Positions 1 through 13,400 of a stretch of DNA of 64,000 bases are shown here, one piece after another (position 1 is the first letter of the stretch; the number at the start of each line of letters is the position of its first letter). A model generated the notes under the pieces. It was not told the origin of the DNA and did not search any database. It saw only the letters and a list, made by a program, of their open reading frames with translations. A program made the position numbers and the translations under genes. Location of the stretch: assembly GCA_004794785.1 (NCBI GenBank), contig SJOL01007671.1, forward strand, positions 153,556 to 217,555. The letters run 5' to 3'. Origin of the DNA: Opisthorchis felineus. Lineage: Eukaryota; Platyhelminthes; Trematoda; Opisthorchiida; Opisthorchiidae.

Positions 1-1654
1 ACCAACTACCCTCTACGCTACCTGAGCTACCAACATTTTCCTCTATAATCTGGGTTAGGTTCGCAGACGTGGAAGTATTCAGTTGTAGATGTGTAGCTGT
101 AGATCTCAGTGTAAAAACGATGACTCTAGTGTCTCATCCTAATCTTGAGTGTGCGTGAAGCAGTGCCTCTTTGTTTGGTCAAGGTTATGGGACGGGGGCC
201 TTCAGTGGTAACATGTTGCAGAGGTTTAACTGCTGTTAATAGTATTTTCTTTTAGTGCTTTCTTGGCCCCTGTCGTCAGTCGAGTGCTGGTCGGTCCGTG
301 TTTGAAACCTGATTTACTACTTCGTTGTATTCCAGCCTTTTGGAGGGTTATTTCAAGACGCTCAATTCTCTCGTTTCAGGGCATGTCTGGGTATATGCTG
401 TACGTAGGCGTTTGATGGAAACTGTTGGCTGTCAGCAATACGGGTTCCACTTTCTTCATTTTGCTAAGATGAACTCCCAGAAGGTGGGTTCCGTTGGCGT
501 GCATGATCATTACGACTGACAGCAGAACATTGGTGGTGAGCGCTGGATAGTTGTCGGAGCACAACCATATTTTACACGAAATTTCTTTATGAAGGAAAGA
601 AAGAGTTGGATGAAGAGGGGAATTACTGCTTCCCTACTATAGTTAATTTGAAATGTCCAAAACACTTGACACCCATTCAAAACATTTAGTTTGAAAGTGA
701 CAACAGGAACGCTATAAATCGATTGGTAGCCAAATCCTGCAGCGTGTCCATCCGTGCATAGATCTAATCTGCGGACCAATCATGGAAGATCCGCTACGTC
801 GGTAGTACCAAAACATTTTATAACCGCTTCCCTGACAGGCTACAGGTTGATGAATTCTTTGCTTGCGTTACTCTGAAGTGGTCACGTTGTAAAAGTATTC
901 TCTTCGATAGACGATGATTCCGTTCGCGCAATACACAATCAAACCAAGGCAGATTTGGGCACTGAACACAACCTTTAAATGAATTTGAACTGCACGTAAG
1001 AAAATGGATCAAATTCTTGTCTGGATTACGAGAACAGGTGCATACAACATCATTAGTGTCAATCATCGCATTTGAAATCTCGTGCAATGATCAGCTTCCT
1101 AAAGGCCGGATTTTGAGACATATCCGGCCTAATGTGATCACATTCGCTTGTTCAGGCGCGACAATTCAAAATGTGTTTGTGGAGACTTTGTCGCACTTTG
1201 GATGCAAGTGTTTAATATCCTGCCACATGCAATGGATAACCAGAATCATTGTGTGAAGGATGGAGGAGTGTTCAGACTGGTGTGACGTGAATATGGAAGA
1301 CCCACAATTTTCTTCATTTATGATGGTGAAACAGAGCGACATCCATCTTCTCAGCATCCGTTGCCGTCTTTGGATTAAGCATTCCAAATGCATTTCTTCG
1401 AATTTCTCGTAATAAGAAAGAAGGAAATAAACTTCGATCATCCTTCGTAGAACTTGCTTTATGCGAAGAAGCTCACTGTCTTTAATAGAAAACAGTCTTT
1501 TGAAACCCTAACTGAAAATTAATCAGAAAACCTCAGAGGATAACCACTTTTTCCTCAAATGAACAACTTAAAAATGCAAGCACGCCTTTTATCTTTTTGT
1601 ACCACATATTGAGTGCTGATAGAATGCACTGTTCATCCGTTCGCCTTCGGCACT

Positions 1655-1733
1655 GACAATATCTAGAATCCGGTCTTCGCAAACGACGGCTTATATAAAG
1701 TGGATGACTCTTCCACTGAGCCACGAAGACCTA
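1655..1733 (-). repeat. tRNA-like (SINE-type) sequence
   Basis: Read on the minus strand, the segment contains TGGCTCAGTGGAAGAG, a close match to a pol III box A and tRNA D-arm. About 40 bases further on is GGATTCTAGAT, a degenerate box B. No tRNA cloverleaf closes properly, so this is not a working tRNA gene. It looks like the head of an old tRNA-derived short interspersed element or a tRNA pseudogene. The body downstream on the minus strand (toward 1530) may belong to the same element. Other copies would be needed to prove it. Confidence 0.35.
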
Positions 1734-4052
1734 AGTGAACTTGTGATTTCATTTGAGGAATGTCTCACACTTACGAATACGTGCATAATTACACTGTTAG
1801 CGGTAGTGACCTAACAAATCTGTAAATTTGGTGAGTCAGTCTTTGAGACTACCGTTTGATAATTCGGTGACAAACTTTAACTGATGGTGAATATTTGCAC
1901 CTGAGATTATCAACGGGAATTCGCTTTGGCTGAACAAAATTGCAGCGCCCTGATGATTGAGTGCATAAACTTTGAAATGAAGAAGAAATAACCGGCAATG
2001 ACTACCAAAAGCACAAAGTACCAAAAATTGTCTTCTTAGATCAGCGGTATCCAATCAGGCCCAGACATCATCAGAATTTAAAACTCTGTATTCAACACAC
2101 TTAAGCCACATCGTTACATTGCTAACTATAGGTTATGCACAGTTGTGAAGCGCATAAACAGAACTATAAGCGAATCTTTCCTCGTTTAGTTGTGGTTGTA
2201 TACAATCTGTTAGTTATATACATTCCCAAATATTGGTAAGCTTTTCTGAGGGTTGTGTTTTGAAATAACTAACGAGTGCATTTGTTCTCAGAATTAATTT
2301 CACGGCACTGAATCGATCGCAAGTAGTGCCGGTTTGACGTTGTGTCGAAGCTCTGAAAATACAGTAATTTTTATGTCACGCCAAACAGTGTAAACAAGTC
2401 TGGAAAAAACATACCTGCCCAGGCAAGCAGCTTCATTTTTCGGATGCTGGGTAAGGCCAGCACAGTAAAATTTGCTTTTCAAAAGGGAATCATAATTCAG
2501 GAAAGATTTTCTTAATTCACTTACGGTTTTTGTGTGACAGACCTAAAAGTCACCTGACATTAATTAAACCCACCCCATGGTTGCAAGAAAGAAAGTCATA
2601 CTGATTTTATTCATGGCTTTCAATTTATACGGAAGTCACGCATAGAGATCTGTCTCATGTTCTAGTTGCCATATTATTGAAGGGTTTTTGGATCAAAATT
2701 GTCAACGAAAAGAGCTCAGATATTGCCATATTAGGCGGCACAGGTTTATGGAATTTTAAGTCTTTGTCAGAACAAGTTAGGTTTTGTGGAATCTCTTTAG
2801 TTTTTAAAAAAAGAATTAACCCAGAAATCATTCGGATCCTGCCCAGATAAACCAAAATCAAGCGCCTTCTTTCCCCTATCAGAGTAATTTGAAGGCAAGT
2901 ACTTTGTACTTTTCAGGCTGCAATGGAGAAGTCAAAATCCTTGTAGGTTCTAAAACGCCATCTTCTGGCCCCCAAATCGGCTACTTTATTCCGTAGGATG
3001 AAATAAAAAAATGGTAATATCAATTCGGTTTGCTCAAATTTACATGTCGACCATCACGGAAACCGACCGACATTTCTAGCGCTACTGTAGCACCCTGTCA
3101 TACTGCCGGCTCCTACAAGCAAGGTGCGATTTAGTTTGACGAAGTAGCGTTGTATCAAATACAGATTGGTGGCAATGTGTAGTAAAGCGACCTGCGCTGG
3201 AAAACATGCTGGAGTTGAAAACGATAGAACATCTCTGATAGAGCTCCAAATATCGTTATTTAGTTTCGGGCTCAGAATTTATATTCCTCATACAATTAGT
3301 CTCATTTTTGGTACTGATTTAATCTCTGAAACTACGTAATAGGCATCGACTTCAGTCATCTAGGTCGAGCTTACCGATACCTCTACAATCCGCTGTCTAT
3401 TTTTGATGAACCTTTTCCTAAGTAGATGCAGAATGTAGTGTCCTGCGTTTTTTGTCTGGCGCAAAAGTAAGGGTTTTTCCTGAGGAGGGAATCCTTTACT
3501 CGTGAACGGTAATAGAACCATTCTATCAGACAACACCCGTCAGAATTTCTGACATTGATATCTCGGGAATCTGTCCGTGCACAAAGGCCGCGCTCAGCTA
3601 CCGAAACTCTGAAGCGTGCCAATTAGTAATTTCGGCGCATAACTGTTACTTATACTATGAATCAACAACACGCAATTACCAAACCATCCAATCGATTACC
3701 GACTCACCACAAAGACCACTTTAAATGGATCACTCCCCAATTTGACCTATGTGCACACCTTCGATAAAATGCGATAAAATTCGAGTATCGCTGGTTTTTC
3801 ACACCCACGTAACCATTTGCGTGACAGTTTATTACTATCTCTGTGCTCCAAGTCCAGTCCATATTTAATGCCACGATCTGATTTTACGACATACATTCGG
3901 CCGTCAAATGCCACTGGAAGAACAAAGAAAGCAGCTCAGCATTACGAAAATATGCGTAGAATGCGTGAACAATCGACATTACAGATACTGTGACCACGGG
4001 CGAATAGTTGGTGAAATTTGATGTCTATCTACTAGGATCAAACGATTGAACG

Positions 4053-4081
4053 CAGTATATAAATATATATGTATATGTATG
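4053..4081. repeat. AT microsatellite
   Basis: Short run of imperfect TA/TATG dinucleotides. It is simple-sequence DNA with no coding content. Confidence 0.8.
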
Positions 4082-5082
4082 CGTGAAATGAGATCTTTGT
4101 GGTATAATTTATTGGATGCCTCAAAAGTAAAGAGACGTGTGCGAAAAAAATGTGCTTAACAGGCCATTTGAGTGACACCACGTGCATTACTGTTCCCAAG
4201 TTCAATGCTAAGGACTCCAAGTACATACACCAGTGGCGTTAGCAGAGGCTCGAATCCTCGATTTATTTCCCGCTACAGACGTTGCTGTTACTTAGTGCTC
4301 AGATTAAGTGGATATTGTGTCACCGATTCAAAATGCGTATCTAGCAATTGGGCTTAACTTAGGCTGCACAGAACAGGTTGGTTAAATTCTAGAATAATTG
4401 CCGGAATGTATTCAAATATACTTTTGTATGACTTCAGATGAAATGGTAAAAAAGACTGAGGTGGTATAAAGAGATACTTATCCCTCCATGTTTGCATAAT
4501 TTGAGGACAATTGAAGCAAATTAAACAACTCGGTCATATTGAAAGCGTTTTTGCAGGATGAGTAAAGTTATTAAATCAGCATTTTGCTTACCAGAGCCAG
4601 GTTGAAGCGCCGGAAAAAATAAAAATACATTCAAGCTACTTATTCAGCAGCACATTTAGGGGGATGTTTTGGAGATCTTTCTCCATAAATCTTTCTAAAT
4701 AACCATTTCTTCCAATCAGTTTCATGCAGCAATGTTTTTCCCGCCAGACCATCCTCTGAACAACTCTCTCTGGTTCTTTACTGGAGGTAGGGTATCGCGT
4801 TTTCCCTGACTATCACTAGGACAAAGCTTCAATGTATACACATAACTCCTTGTAAAATTTCGCTTGGCCTAAGATGTCCACCATACTTTCGTGTCAACAG
4901 TACAGTAATGAAGAACACTTTATTTCCGTTTTTGAGCTCACAGGTTCTGTATGATCAGTTACTGGGGATTACGTTTCCAAAGAAATATCACACATAACAA
5001 ACCTATCACAATGATGAGCCGTAAAATTCATACTTCGCTATGTGATCAACTGGAGCTGTATTCCGAATATATGGCTGGTATT

Positions 5083-5200
5083 TATATAAGATATTAGATA
5101 TATTAGATATATAGATATATATATAGATAGATATATAGATATATATCTATATATATATATAGATAGATATATATATTAGATATTTATCTATATTAGATAA
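5083..5200. repeat. Compound AT/GATA microsatellite
   Basis: About 118 bases of interleaved TA, TAGA and TATTAGA units, including several short runs of GATA. The units are imperfect and partly palindromic, so the tract can fold on itself. It is likely length-polymorphic. Confidence 0.9.
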
Positions 5201-8200
5201 GTTTAGTTAGCTAATTCGAGGACTATATTCTGTTTGCACTGATCAAGAGCTCACGTGATGGAATTTGTTAATGTCTGAGAAGAACAAGGCTCTCTTCAAA
5301 GTTGATAGTTTTTTGGTTGGTGCTGCCGATCGTAGAAATTCCTACCCCCATTAATAAGCATACCTATCAATCATTTTGGTCGCCAACTCCTAACTGGGTC
5401 ATGAATTTAATGTTAAGGAGTTTGTCCTCTCTTCGTCTCATCCTTGCAAACGAAAACCTTGTTGTTAACAAAGATAAACTGACCGTGCCCCCCAAAACCT
5501 GTGTCCCTACAACAAAACCAAATAATAGCAATTAGTCACATGTGATTCTGTGATGTGCTTATAATTTGCCGTCATCTTCACGTTAATCAATAATGATATC
5601 GTATCATCTTTAATACACACTTATGCGCTTTACAGGTTTTGTCCAACTCCTCGTATTCGCGCTGATAACATCTGTGCTTTAAGGTTTCATTTTTCTTGAA
5701 GGGGTTTATTCTTCTAGGCAACTAGGCTAATTGCGTATTATTCCGCAATTATTATTATTGCGTATGGCCACCTTATTACAAAGCAGATACCACACCTCAT
5801 ATTTTGATTATTTCGAGTATATTCAGAATTTAGTTTCTTTTGCCCTGTCGGTGCAATGGAAAATCTTGGAATGAGACCAGCCACCAAATAGCGCATAATC
5901 CTGCGAAACAACTTTATATTTGATCGTTTTCAACAAAATTCCGTTGTCGCAAAATTGATGAGAACTCTGGGTAGCTGCCATCATGGGCCCATCAAGTGAA
6001 TCTAATTCCTTAATTTTCTTTGAGTTTAGTCCCTAGATGAACAGCAAGTTTTACTTATCCAGCGGAAAACAGATCCGCAAAAGCTATAGACGACAGATTT
6101 AGCTTAGTCGCATGTCAACACCTGCCCGATTCACATTCGGGTTGTTCTAGATCAGTGAAGATGGCTGCGAAATTCATGAAATAAACGACATAGCAACCAA
6201 GGTTTGTTTTCAGTGGGGCACATCACAAGTTCTTGTTAACCTAGACAGAATTAACGTGCATGGTTGGATACATTCATGACATCATATGTTGTAGTAGATT
6301 TTTTTGTTATTATATCCGTGGATGTATCCATCCATGCATGTGAGTTTTGTCTAGATTCAAATAAAGTTGGGGTGTAGGATTGACCAATTTTAAGAACTAC
6401 AAATTAAAATCTTTTTTCGCTCACTAAGTTCCGTCTATGACGGTAACCTTTTTTTCACAGTAGAATTCTTCTTGGGTCAAAGAAGAATGGTTACAATTGC
6501 AAACATTCAATGGGCTTAGGGTTTCTAACTGCGGTATATTTTTGTGTAATTTCTCTCTCCCATCTGCCAGGTAACGTAGCATAAAAGGGGTTATTATGTT
6601 AGAATATTTTGAAAAACGCGAGGGAGTATTGTAAAGTCGGTCAGTTAATATTGCAAATTGTGGCCTGCAGTTCAGGCCAGAATATATCTGGATGATTGGC
6701 TTTTCAAGTTGCAAATGACAATCAAAAAATAACCTGCTTTTGACATTTATAAGAAGCAGGTCCTATTAGGCATATTGATTCACAAAGTTACATTTTATTT
6801 AAATTTTCTTGATTTTTTGTAATCAATAAGGTGGTTGTTTAAATGTCTGCTAAAGATGAAGCTGAGCAAAGTGTCCCTCCAACGTAAAATTCGATACACT
6901 ATTCACGGCATCAAACATTGGATTTTAGCCTGGGCCTTGATTTAAACATTCAATCAAATTTCTTTTCAATTTTTTCTAACCACTTTATCTGCTTCTATTA
7001 AAACTCTCTTCCTTAACTGTTTGAATATTTACTTATCCCATATTTTTTTGGGATGCTATAATTCTGAGGTAGTATTGCACGTACAATATTTCAGACTAGT
7101 GCACTCGCCAGTCTGGGAAGTAAAACAATGCAGACAATAACTAAATGCTATTTACACTACGTTCAGCTTAGTTGGTAATGTAGGCTGTTGACAAAGTTGG
7201 AAAAGTAAGTTGAAGATAAAAATTGCTGCAGGAATTTGGTGTGGTAAAAAATTGGGGTAAAGATATAATTAACAGATTGCCACTTAAACTAAATAAATGC
7301 ACATGCGAGTTACAAATAAGCATGCCACCAGCAGTCAAACAAACATGTCGTAAACAATTTTTTCTACGTACTAGCAAATCATTATAGACTGTGGTACTTA
7401 ATTTGTTAAAATATGTTATTCACTACTCCTTATACTTGCCTTCTGGCCAGCGTTTATGCCCCAGCAAAAGGGAAGTCAGTTGCTAAACGCCAGTATCTAT
7501 AATCATTCAAAAGATTGATCCATATTTCTGGTGATTTTCGGGAAAGATTTCTGTCACAAAAGATGTACAGTAACAAACGGTAGCGCCAAGTTCCGATTAC
7601 AAACAACTGTTCGAAAAAACAAGATGTCAGCGGGGCTTTTGGATGGCACCTATAGAAACCACTTCCCTGCAATATGCTCCCAATTTAGCATCACATAAAA
7701 GCATGGCTAAAGCCCAAAACGTAATCTTCCGTACATCTGGCAAGTCCTTGCTAAACTCTCTCCACTCCGAACAGTTTGCGTCCTATCCACTAAAGTTGCT
7801 TTCAACAACAAGAGTTACCTATTTCTCCGGGTGAAGAAGCATTTTTTCATATACCGAAAGGTAATAAAGGATCACTCAGCTGACCTTCGCAGGGGGGGGT
7901 GAGGTGGGTATTTTCTTTTTTAAGAGCAAATGTCGATCCATAAGATTTTGCGAGGTCCGCCTCACGACTTGCACCATATACTGGGTTACCAAAGGAATGC
8001 TTCAGCTAGAAGTTTACAGTAGTGAAGCCTACGCTTCTTTATTGAATTTTCCAAATATACTTGGTAAATTATAATAGTCAGATAACTCGAGACTCGGAGG
8101 TTAACAAGCTGAATGATCTTTCGTTGTCCAACGAAATAAATGGGAGTGGTTATACTCACCGGTTTTTCTCATGGTCGATGAATCTAAGGGGTTTGAAGTG

Positions 8201-9945
8201 TTCTCTTCGGAAAAGTTGGAACAATAATCTCAAAAGTGTCATTTGCGGCACTGGAAATTATCTAATACTTACAGAAAAATTTATGCATTTTTGATTTTTT
8301 TTCTGGATAAAAAATGGCTCTTGTCATCAAAAATTTGTTCATAAAAGGTTGTTGATACCGTAAGGAAAACATGCGCGGTTTGCGTTGCCTAAAAAATGAC
8401 CCCAGTTATGTGAGAGAGTCGCTTTTAATTGTCTCATTTGTGTACTTAAAGACATCTGCACCGTTAAAATATACTGCTGATAAAAATAACCATTGCCAAA
8501 ACATTTTTAGGGTAGAAGTTGGATTTGTTTTTTCGATAACCTAATCTTAGGCAATAGTCTTTGGCCTTTTATACACAAAGCGTTGTTGCAAAAACATTTG
8601 ATTCGTTTTTTCCTGACACTGTGGTCCGTATTATTTCCGGGAGCATTTATTTTCTGTAACATTGCCATTTTTTAGGGCTAAGATAAAACACGTTGAAACT
8701 TTTTGTAAAGAAAGAGGGAATGACCCTCAGAAAGGAACAAGTTGTAAGATTCAGCTAACGAAATCAAACTAGTCTGTGACGAGCAGATTTAGCAAGATTG
8801 CAAATTAGCTTTGGATAGTTATTTTCCCACGGTTGACAGCCAAGTAAATTATAGTGCAACTAATTCTCAAGCAGGAAAATTCGCATCAGACTGTAGTAGC
8901 ATGATGAATCAAAGTTATTGACTTCAAGATAAATGGCACTCTTTTTAGCCTTGGGTTTTGGAGCAATGCGGTAGGTGGCAGTTTCTCAATTGATATGATG
9001 GTTAGATTGGCTGTGGCAAATACCTATTTCATGCAAAGTGCGTGTAAATTTGCTGCAAAACGTCTTAATTGGGGCATTTTTGTGAGCCAACGGGGACCGG
9101 ATTGCAAAACACCCTATTGTGTTCTCCTGAGGTCAACGTTCTTAGCGGTCTGTTATATTAACATGGATATGTTATTGTACTCGCAGCAGTAGTGAATATA
9201 TCGGGTAGCCCTTTAGACAGCAAAACGGCAAAATAGTGTAAATCGTAATAAGGGTAGACCAGTGATCAATGAGTTACTTAACTAACAAGTTTGTTTTTTT
9301 AACTAAATTGCTTAATGCTCACGAACACTATGTAGGCTGTGGTCAGCTGATTCATGCCGGTCAGGAACACATTGGGAATAGCAACCAACTTGCGCGCATT
9401 TAACGTTAGCCGTAGATGTTTTTCCAGCGTAAACATTTCACGAGGTATTATGACATTTGTCGTCGGTAGACAACCCGCAACCTAGAGGAGAAAGAATGCC
9501 ATCCACATTAGAGTATTAACACAGCTTCAGCAGACGGATTGTTGTTGGCATTTTCTTCACATGTTTTGTGACCTTATGCTGATGACTGCATCTTGCAAGA
9601 CATATTTTGCAACTATCTGAGGTATGTGAATTAAACATTATCCATCCAAGACGATTTCAGTAATTCCACGAAAAGCCCTTCAAATGACTGCTTCCGTGAG
9701 GACTCAGTGACCGGCTAGCACATCTGCATTTACCCTCATCTTACCAAAACTTAATCACAATAACTGATCTTTAGTTTTGCAGCTTCCGGTAAAAATTGGC
9801 GCAACTCCACGCCTACTGGAATGAACAGGCATTTTCATTGGACGACCTGCTTTAACGAATCCCACAGCACAGACGAATATCCGGTAAAACCTCATATAAA
9901 TCCACATGCAGGAAACGTTTTGATTTGAGTTGCAAAAGTGCACCG

Positions 9946-10497
9946 ATGGAATTTCCGGACTTATCCAATAATGCTACCACTTCTGATGAAGTAAATAACT
10001 GGTCAACATTAAAAATAATTTCTGTCTTCATTTACCCTACAATCATGGTTCTGAGCACGGTGGGCAATAGCATTGTGATTCTAACGGTTATTCGTTCATC
10101 GGAAATGAGGAGTACTACTAACATATTCATCGCCAATCTGGCCGTTTCCGACCTTCTCATAACATTCGTATCAATGCCGTTTACACCAATTGCTTTCTAC
10201 GTCAAAACTTGGAGAGCACCCCCAATAATGTGTCGTCTACTTCCTTGGACAATGGCCACTAGTCTGTATGTATCAACTCTCACTTCAATGGCGATCGCTG
10301 CTGATCGTTATATTGTGATTGTTCATCCCCTCAAGAGGAGGGTGTCACCTTCAATCTGTGGCATCGTCATTGCAACCGTGTGGTTCTTCTCCTTACTGGT
10401 CACCCTCCCCAACGCGATCTTCCACGAAGGACTCCTGAATCCACTTACACAAGAAGTGAACTGTACACAATCGTGGCCAACTGAATACTCATTACTC
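9946..10497 (+). CDS. Neuropeptide Y/F-like G-protein-coupled receptor, exon 1
   Basis: First coding exon (184 codons, ends in phase 0) of a class A receptor that would sit in the plasma membrane, bind an extracellular peptide and couple to a G protein. Seen: two N-glycosylation sites in the short N-terminus (N9, N18). TM1 spans about 22-49 with the conserved N41 in GNS. TM2 is about 59-84 with LAVSD (D69). C96 starts TM3 at about 96-119, followed by the DRY motif D120-Y122. TM4 is about 137-158 with W146. C173 in extracellular loop 2 would pair with C96. The ATG at 9946 is the first in a frame open back to 9856. The exon ends at a good donor (CTC|GTAAGC) at 10498. Known of the family: the SLYVSTLTSMAIAADRY stretch and W89 before C96 resemble NPY/NPF, prolactin-releasing-peptide and related invertebrate peptide receptors. 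The ligand cannot be read from the sequence. A further upstream coding exon is possible but not needed. Confidence 0.95.
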
Positions 10498-13400
10498 GTA
10501 AGCAATATGAGAGTCTCACTTTCCTAGTGATAGGTGAAGTTCCGGTGGTCTATAGTAGAGATGCGTAAAAATCACGTGCTCCTAAAAAGTAAATATCTTT
10601 GTGGTCAAACGGAACTGTGTACAATTTTTCCTGACTACTTCGAATGCTACCCGAACGATCCAACTAAGTCAAGATAAAAAAAACATGAAGTGATTTTGGA
10701 ATAGTATTGTTTCATCCCACTTCAAAGGGACTGTGTTTGAAAGATCAGACCGTGTTTATTGTAAAGGTCCGTGAGGCAGCTTTCAATCTGTTCTATGCAG
10801 TTTTGCCAGCATTGCACCTAAAACAGAATAGCAACAAACAAATCCTTTCAGCAACACCTCAGCGAATCAGTGCAATCATAGGACATGTGAAAATGTCAAG
10901 GTGTTAGAGCTATCCGCGATGCGCATGACCAGGCATAAAGAGAATCACTGAGAGGAAAAATCACATCCCGTGTGATGGAAACTTGTCACTTTAACGATTC
11001 AGCACGCTACTGGGATTGTTTACAGTGGTTCTGAACACAACACTGAGGTCGTGTGTGAACACTTAACAACCACGACTATACACATCTAAATTGCCCCCTA
11101 CAACCTACTCACAAGAAAACCATAGTAAGGCAATCAAAAATCCTTGTCCTACATCACTACTCTGTTCCAAAATTCTAACCTCCGAAGTATATTAGGCTAC
11201 CAGTTACGCATCCTCCACGGAGCCAAAGTGCTTCCTTACAGTCAAACGAATATCCCTATAAATACTTTTTTCTTCTTCCCTCACATTGGACTCTAGGATT
11301 TCTACCCTATATCATTACGCTGCATGAAACTTCCATCACTACGAGCCTAGAGTGTTCAGGAGAGATGACCTAACTATGTACGAAAACCACTGTCTTTGTA
11401 ATCCACGGTGGGTAGTGCACATAACTCGAGTGTGTGACAAGCAGTAAAACTTTCCCATTGAGACTTTGCCTTGAACGTACAGTCAGTCCATGCCAAAACC
11501 TTGAAGGGCACTTTACAGGTGTTTCATTTTAATTAGGAATCATGATCAGTGCTCCAGACTCCCTTGATTTTCGTGAGATGCCAACTGCCGATGATTGTCA
11601 CCAAGGTTAAAACTACCATAGTGTTTTCAGGCTTTTTGGCATAGACTGGTTTCACTCAAAAAAAGAAATATCAGTTCAAATTTCCGAAATCTCTCCTCAG
11701 TTCTAGCAACCGTTAAGTCGCTTGAATCTTTTTTGATTAAGTGAAAGACAGATTGTTGATCTAATCCACAATAGGAATCCTCTACAAACACTGTGTGGAC
11801 GAACTTATAGGCCTGCAGACTGAAACCATTTTCAAGACCTAGGCAAGCATGGAAACCAGAAGCTGATAACATTCCAATAAGTTGAGATTTTTTTATGGCC
11901 AGACTTTCATATAACAATTCTGAGTGTTCGCCATACCGGAATGTCACATGACCTGTGCATTTCTATACACCTTGGTTTAAGGGGGCAATCTAATGTTAGA
12001 CGCGTCTGTAGTCCCGACTATCTCAAGGAATAAGAAAAACTATTTGAAATGCCTTGACTTCAATGTTTGACAAAAAGATTTTATCAATGTCTATAGTAGG
12101 GTGTGTTCAAAACCAGCGCCCTGCTATTCAGTAAAAAGGAAAGAAGCTGTTACAGGGCCTAATTCACGACAAATCATCTAATTAGAGCCACGTGCTTTAA
12201 TTGTTCGTAGGTATTCAGTTGCTGAAGTAATCGTACCATTTTGACGGACTGAATCATTCACCAATATGCACAGCTTATTCCACCCAATCTTTCTGTTTTA
12301 CGGGTCATGGGCCAATTCCGTTGCAGCTTTGAAGAAAATTAAAAAGATGGAGCAGATAGGAGCTAACGGGAAGTTGCCTCGGAATATCTGTGTGATATAA
12401 CGAATTAGTCGACTGTTGGATGACAGGCTGAGATGCCGCAACCTGGCTCAACTGTCGCAAAACGCGTTTTTACATTGGTCAAAGGGTCTCTTTCACTGCA
12501 TCGTTTGGTTGCACGTTTGTGAAAGATCGAATCGCCCGTAGAAAATCGTGAGGGGAAAACAGAGGTTCCTTGTCCTGGATATAAATAAACGGCGCAAATA
12601 AAAAACTATTTCCAAAGTGCCAAATTTTGTACATTCGCACTCCGTGTAGGGTTCAAAGTAGATGCAGTGGCAATGTATGCTTTAGGCCGCATTTCATTTA
12701 TCTAGCTCCAGGGGTAATCCATAGTTAATAATGTTATTTGGAATTTGCACGCAAAGCAAAACCACTTTACCATAGAAAGCGAGACGCGCTATTCCTAGAA
12801 ATACCCCTATTCTCATTCAATGCAAAGCATTTCAATTTCTTTTTAAAAGCAAGCCTGTTCTTTGTTATCGGGGCAATACTTTATGTGACAAAAGTATCAC
12901 CGGATCATTACAAACTGGGCAAATGTCATCTATCATCCTTACTTTGATGACGTGGTCGTAAGATTCAGGCTTAAATAACGAAATTGCGTGAATGTCGTGG
13001 CAATCACGCGTTACTAGTTGCTTCCTGGATATCTAGAACGCTTTCTGATTCATTTGGCTGTTATCTGAGCCAAAGCAGAAAACCCATGCACCTATCTACA
13101 AAGAAGATCAAACAAATATAGTTTTGTTATCTGTATCTGTACAGGGTCTAACTAAACTGCGGATTAGCTTTTGAGGGCAAACTACCAGCAAACCTCACGC
13201 ACCTAGTCGTGCATTTAGTAGATAGTTGCAGTGCACCATCAAATGTGTTGGGCGATCGATGTTGCCCCCCACTTCAACAACTTTCATCCGTCCAGATTCT
13301 TTCATCGAAAGGTACGAAAACCGGATGTTGTACGGTCAGCGCTGACCCTCACTTAGCTGGTTGAATAAATACAACAATACCCGACACACGAGCATTTTTG

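Larger units (their letters stand above)
1..9945. other. Gene-free stretch upstream of the receptor
   Basis: No reading frame here exceeds about 100 codons and none shows a recognisable domain. The open frames look like chance openings in A+T-rich DNA. The stretch contains a minus-strand tRNA-like repeat near 1.7 kb and AT microsatellites near 4.05 and 5.1 kb. At 4247-4257 there is a lone box-B-like sequence (GGCTCGAATCC) without a convincing box A. The last few hundred bases presumably include the receptor promoter and 5' untranslated region, but I see no clear TATA box or initiator. Upstream non-coding exons cannot be excluded. Confidence 0.5.

Noticed and set aside
12301..12600. Possible mariner/Tc1-type transposase fragment
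   Set aside because: A few helix-turn-helix-like residues in one frame, but no DDE/DDD motif and no terminal inverted repeats could be found.
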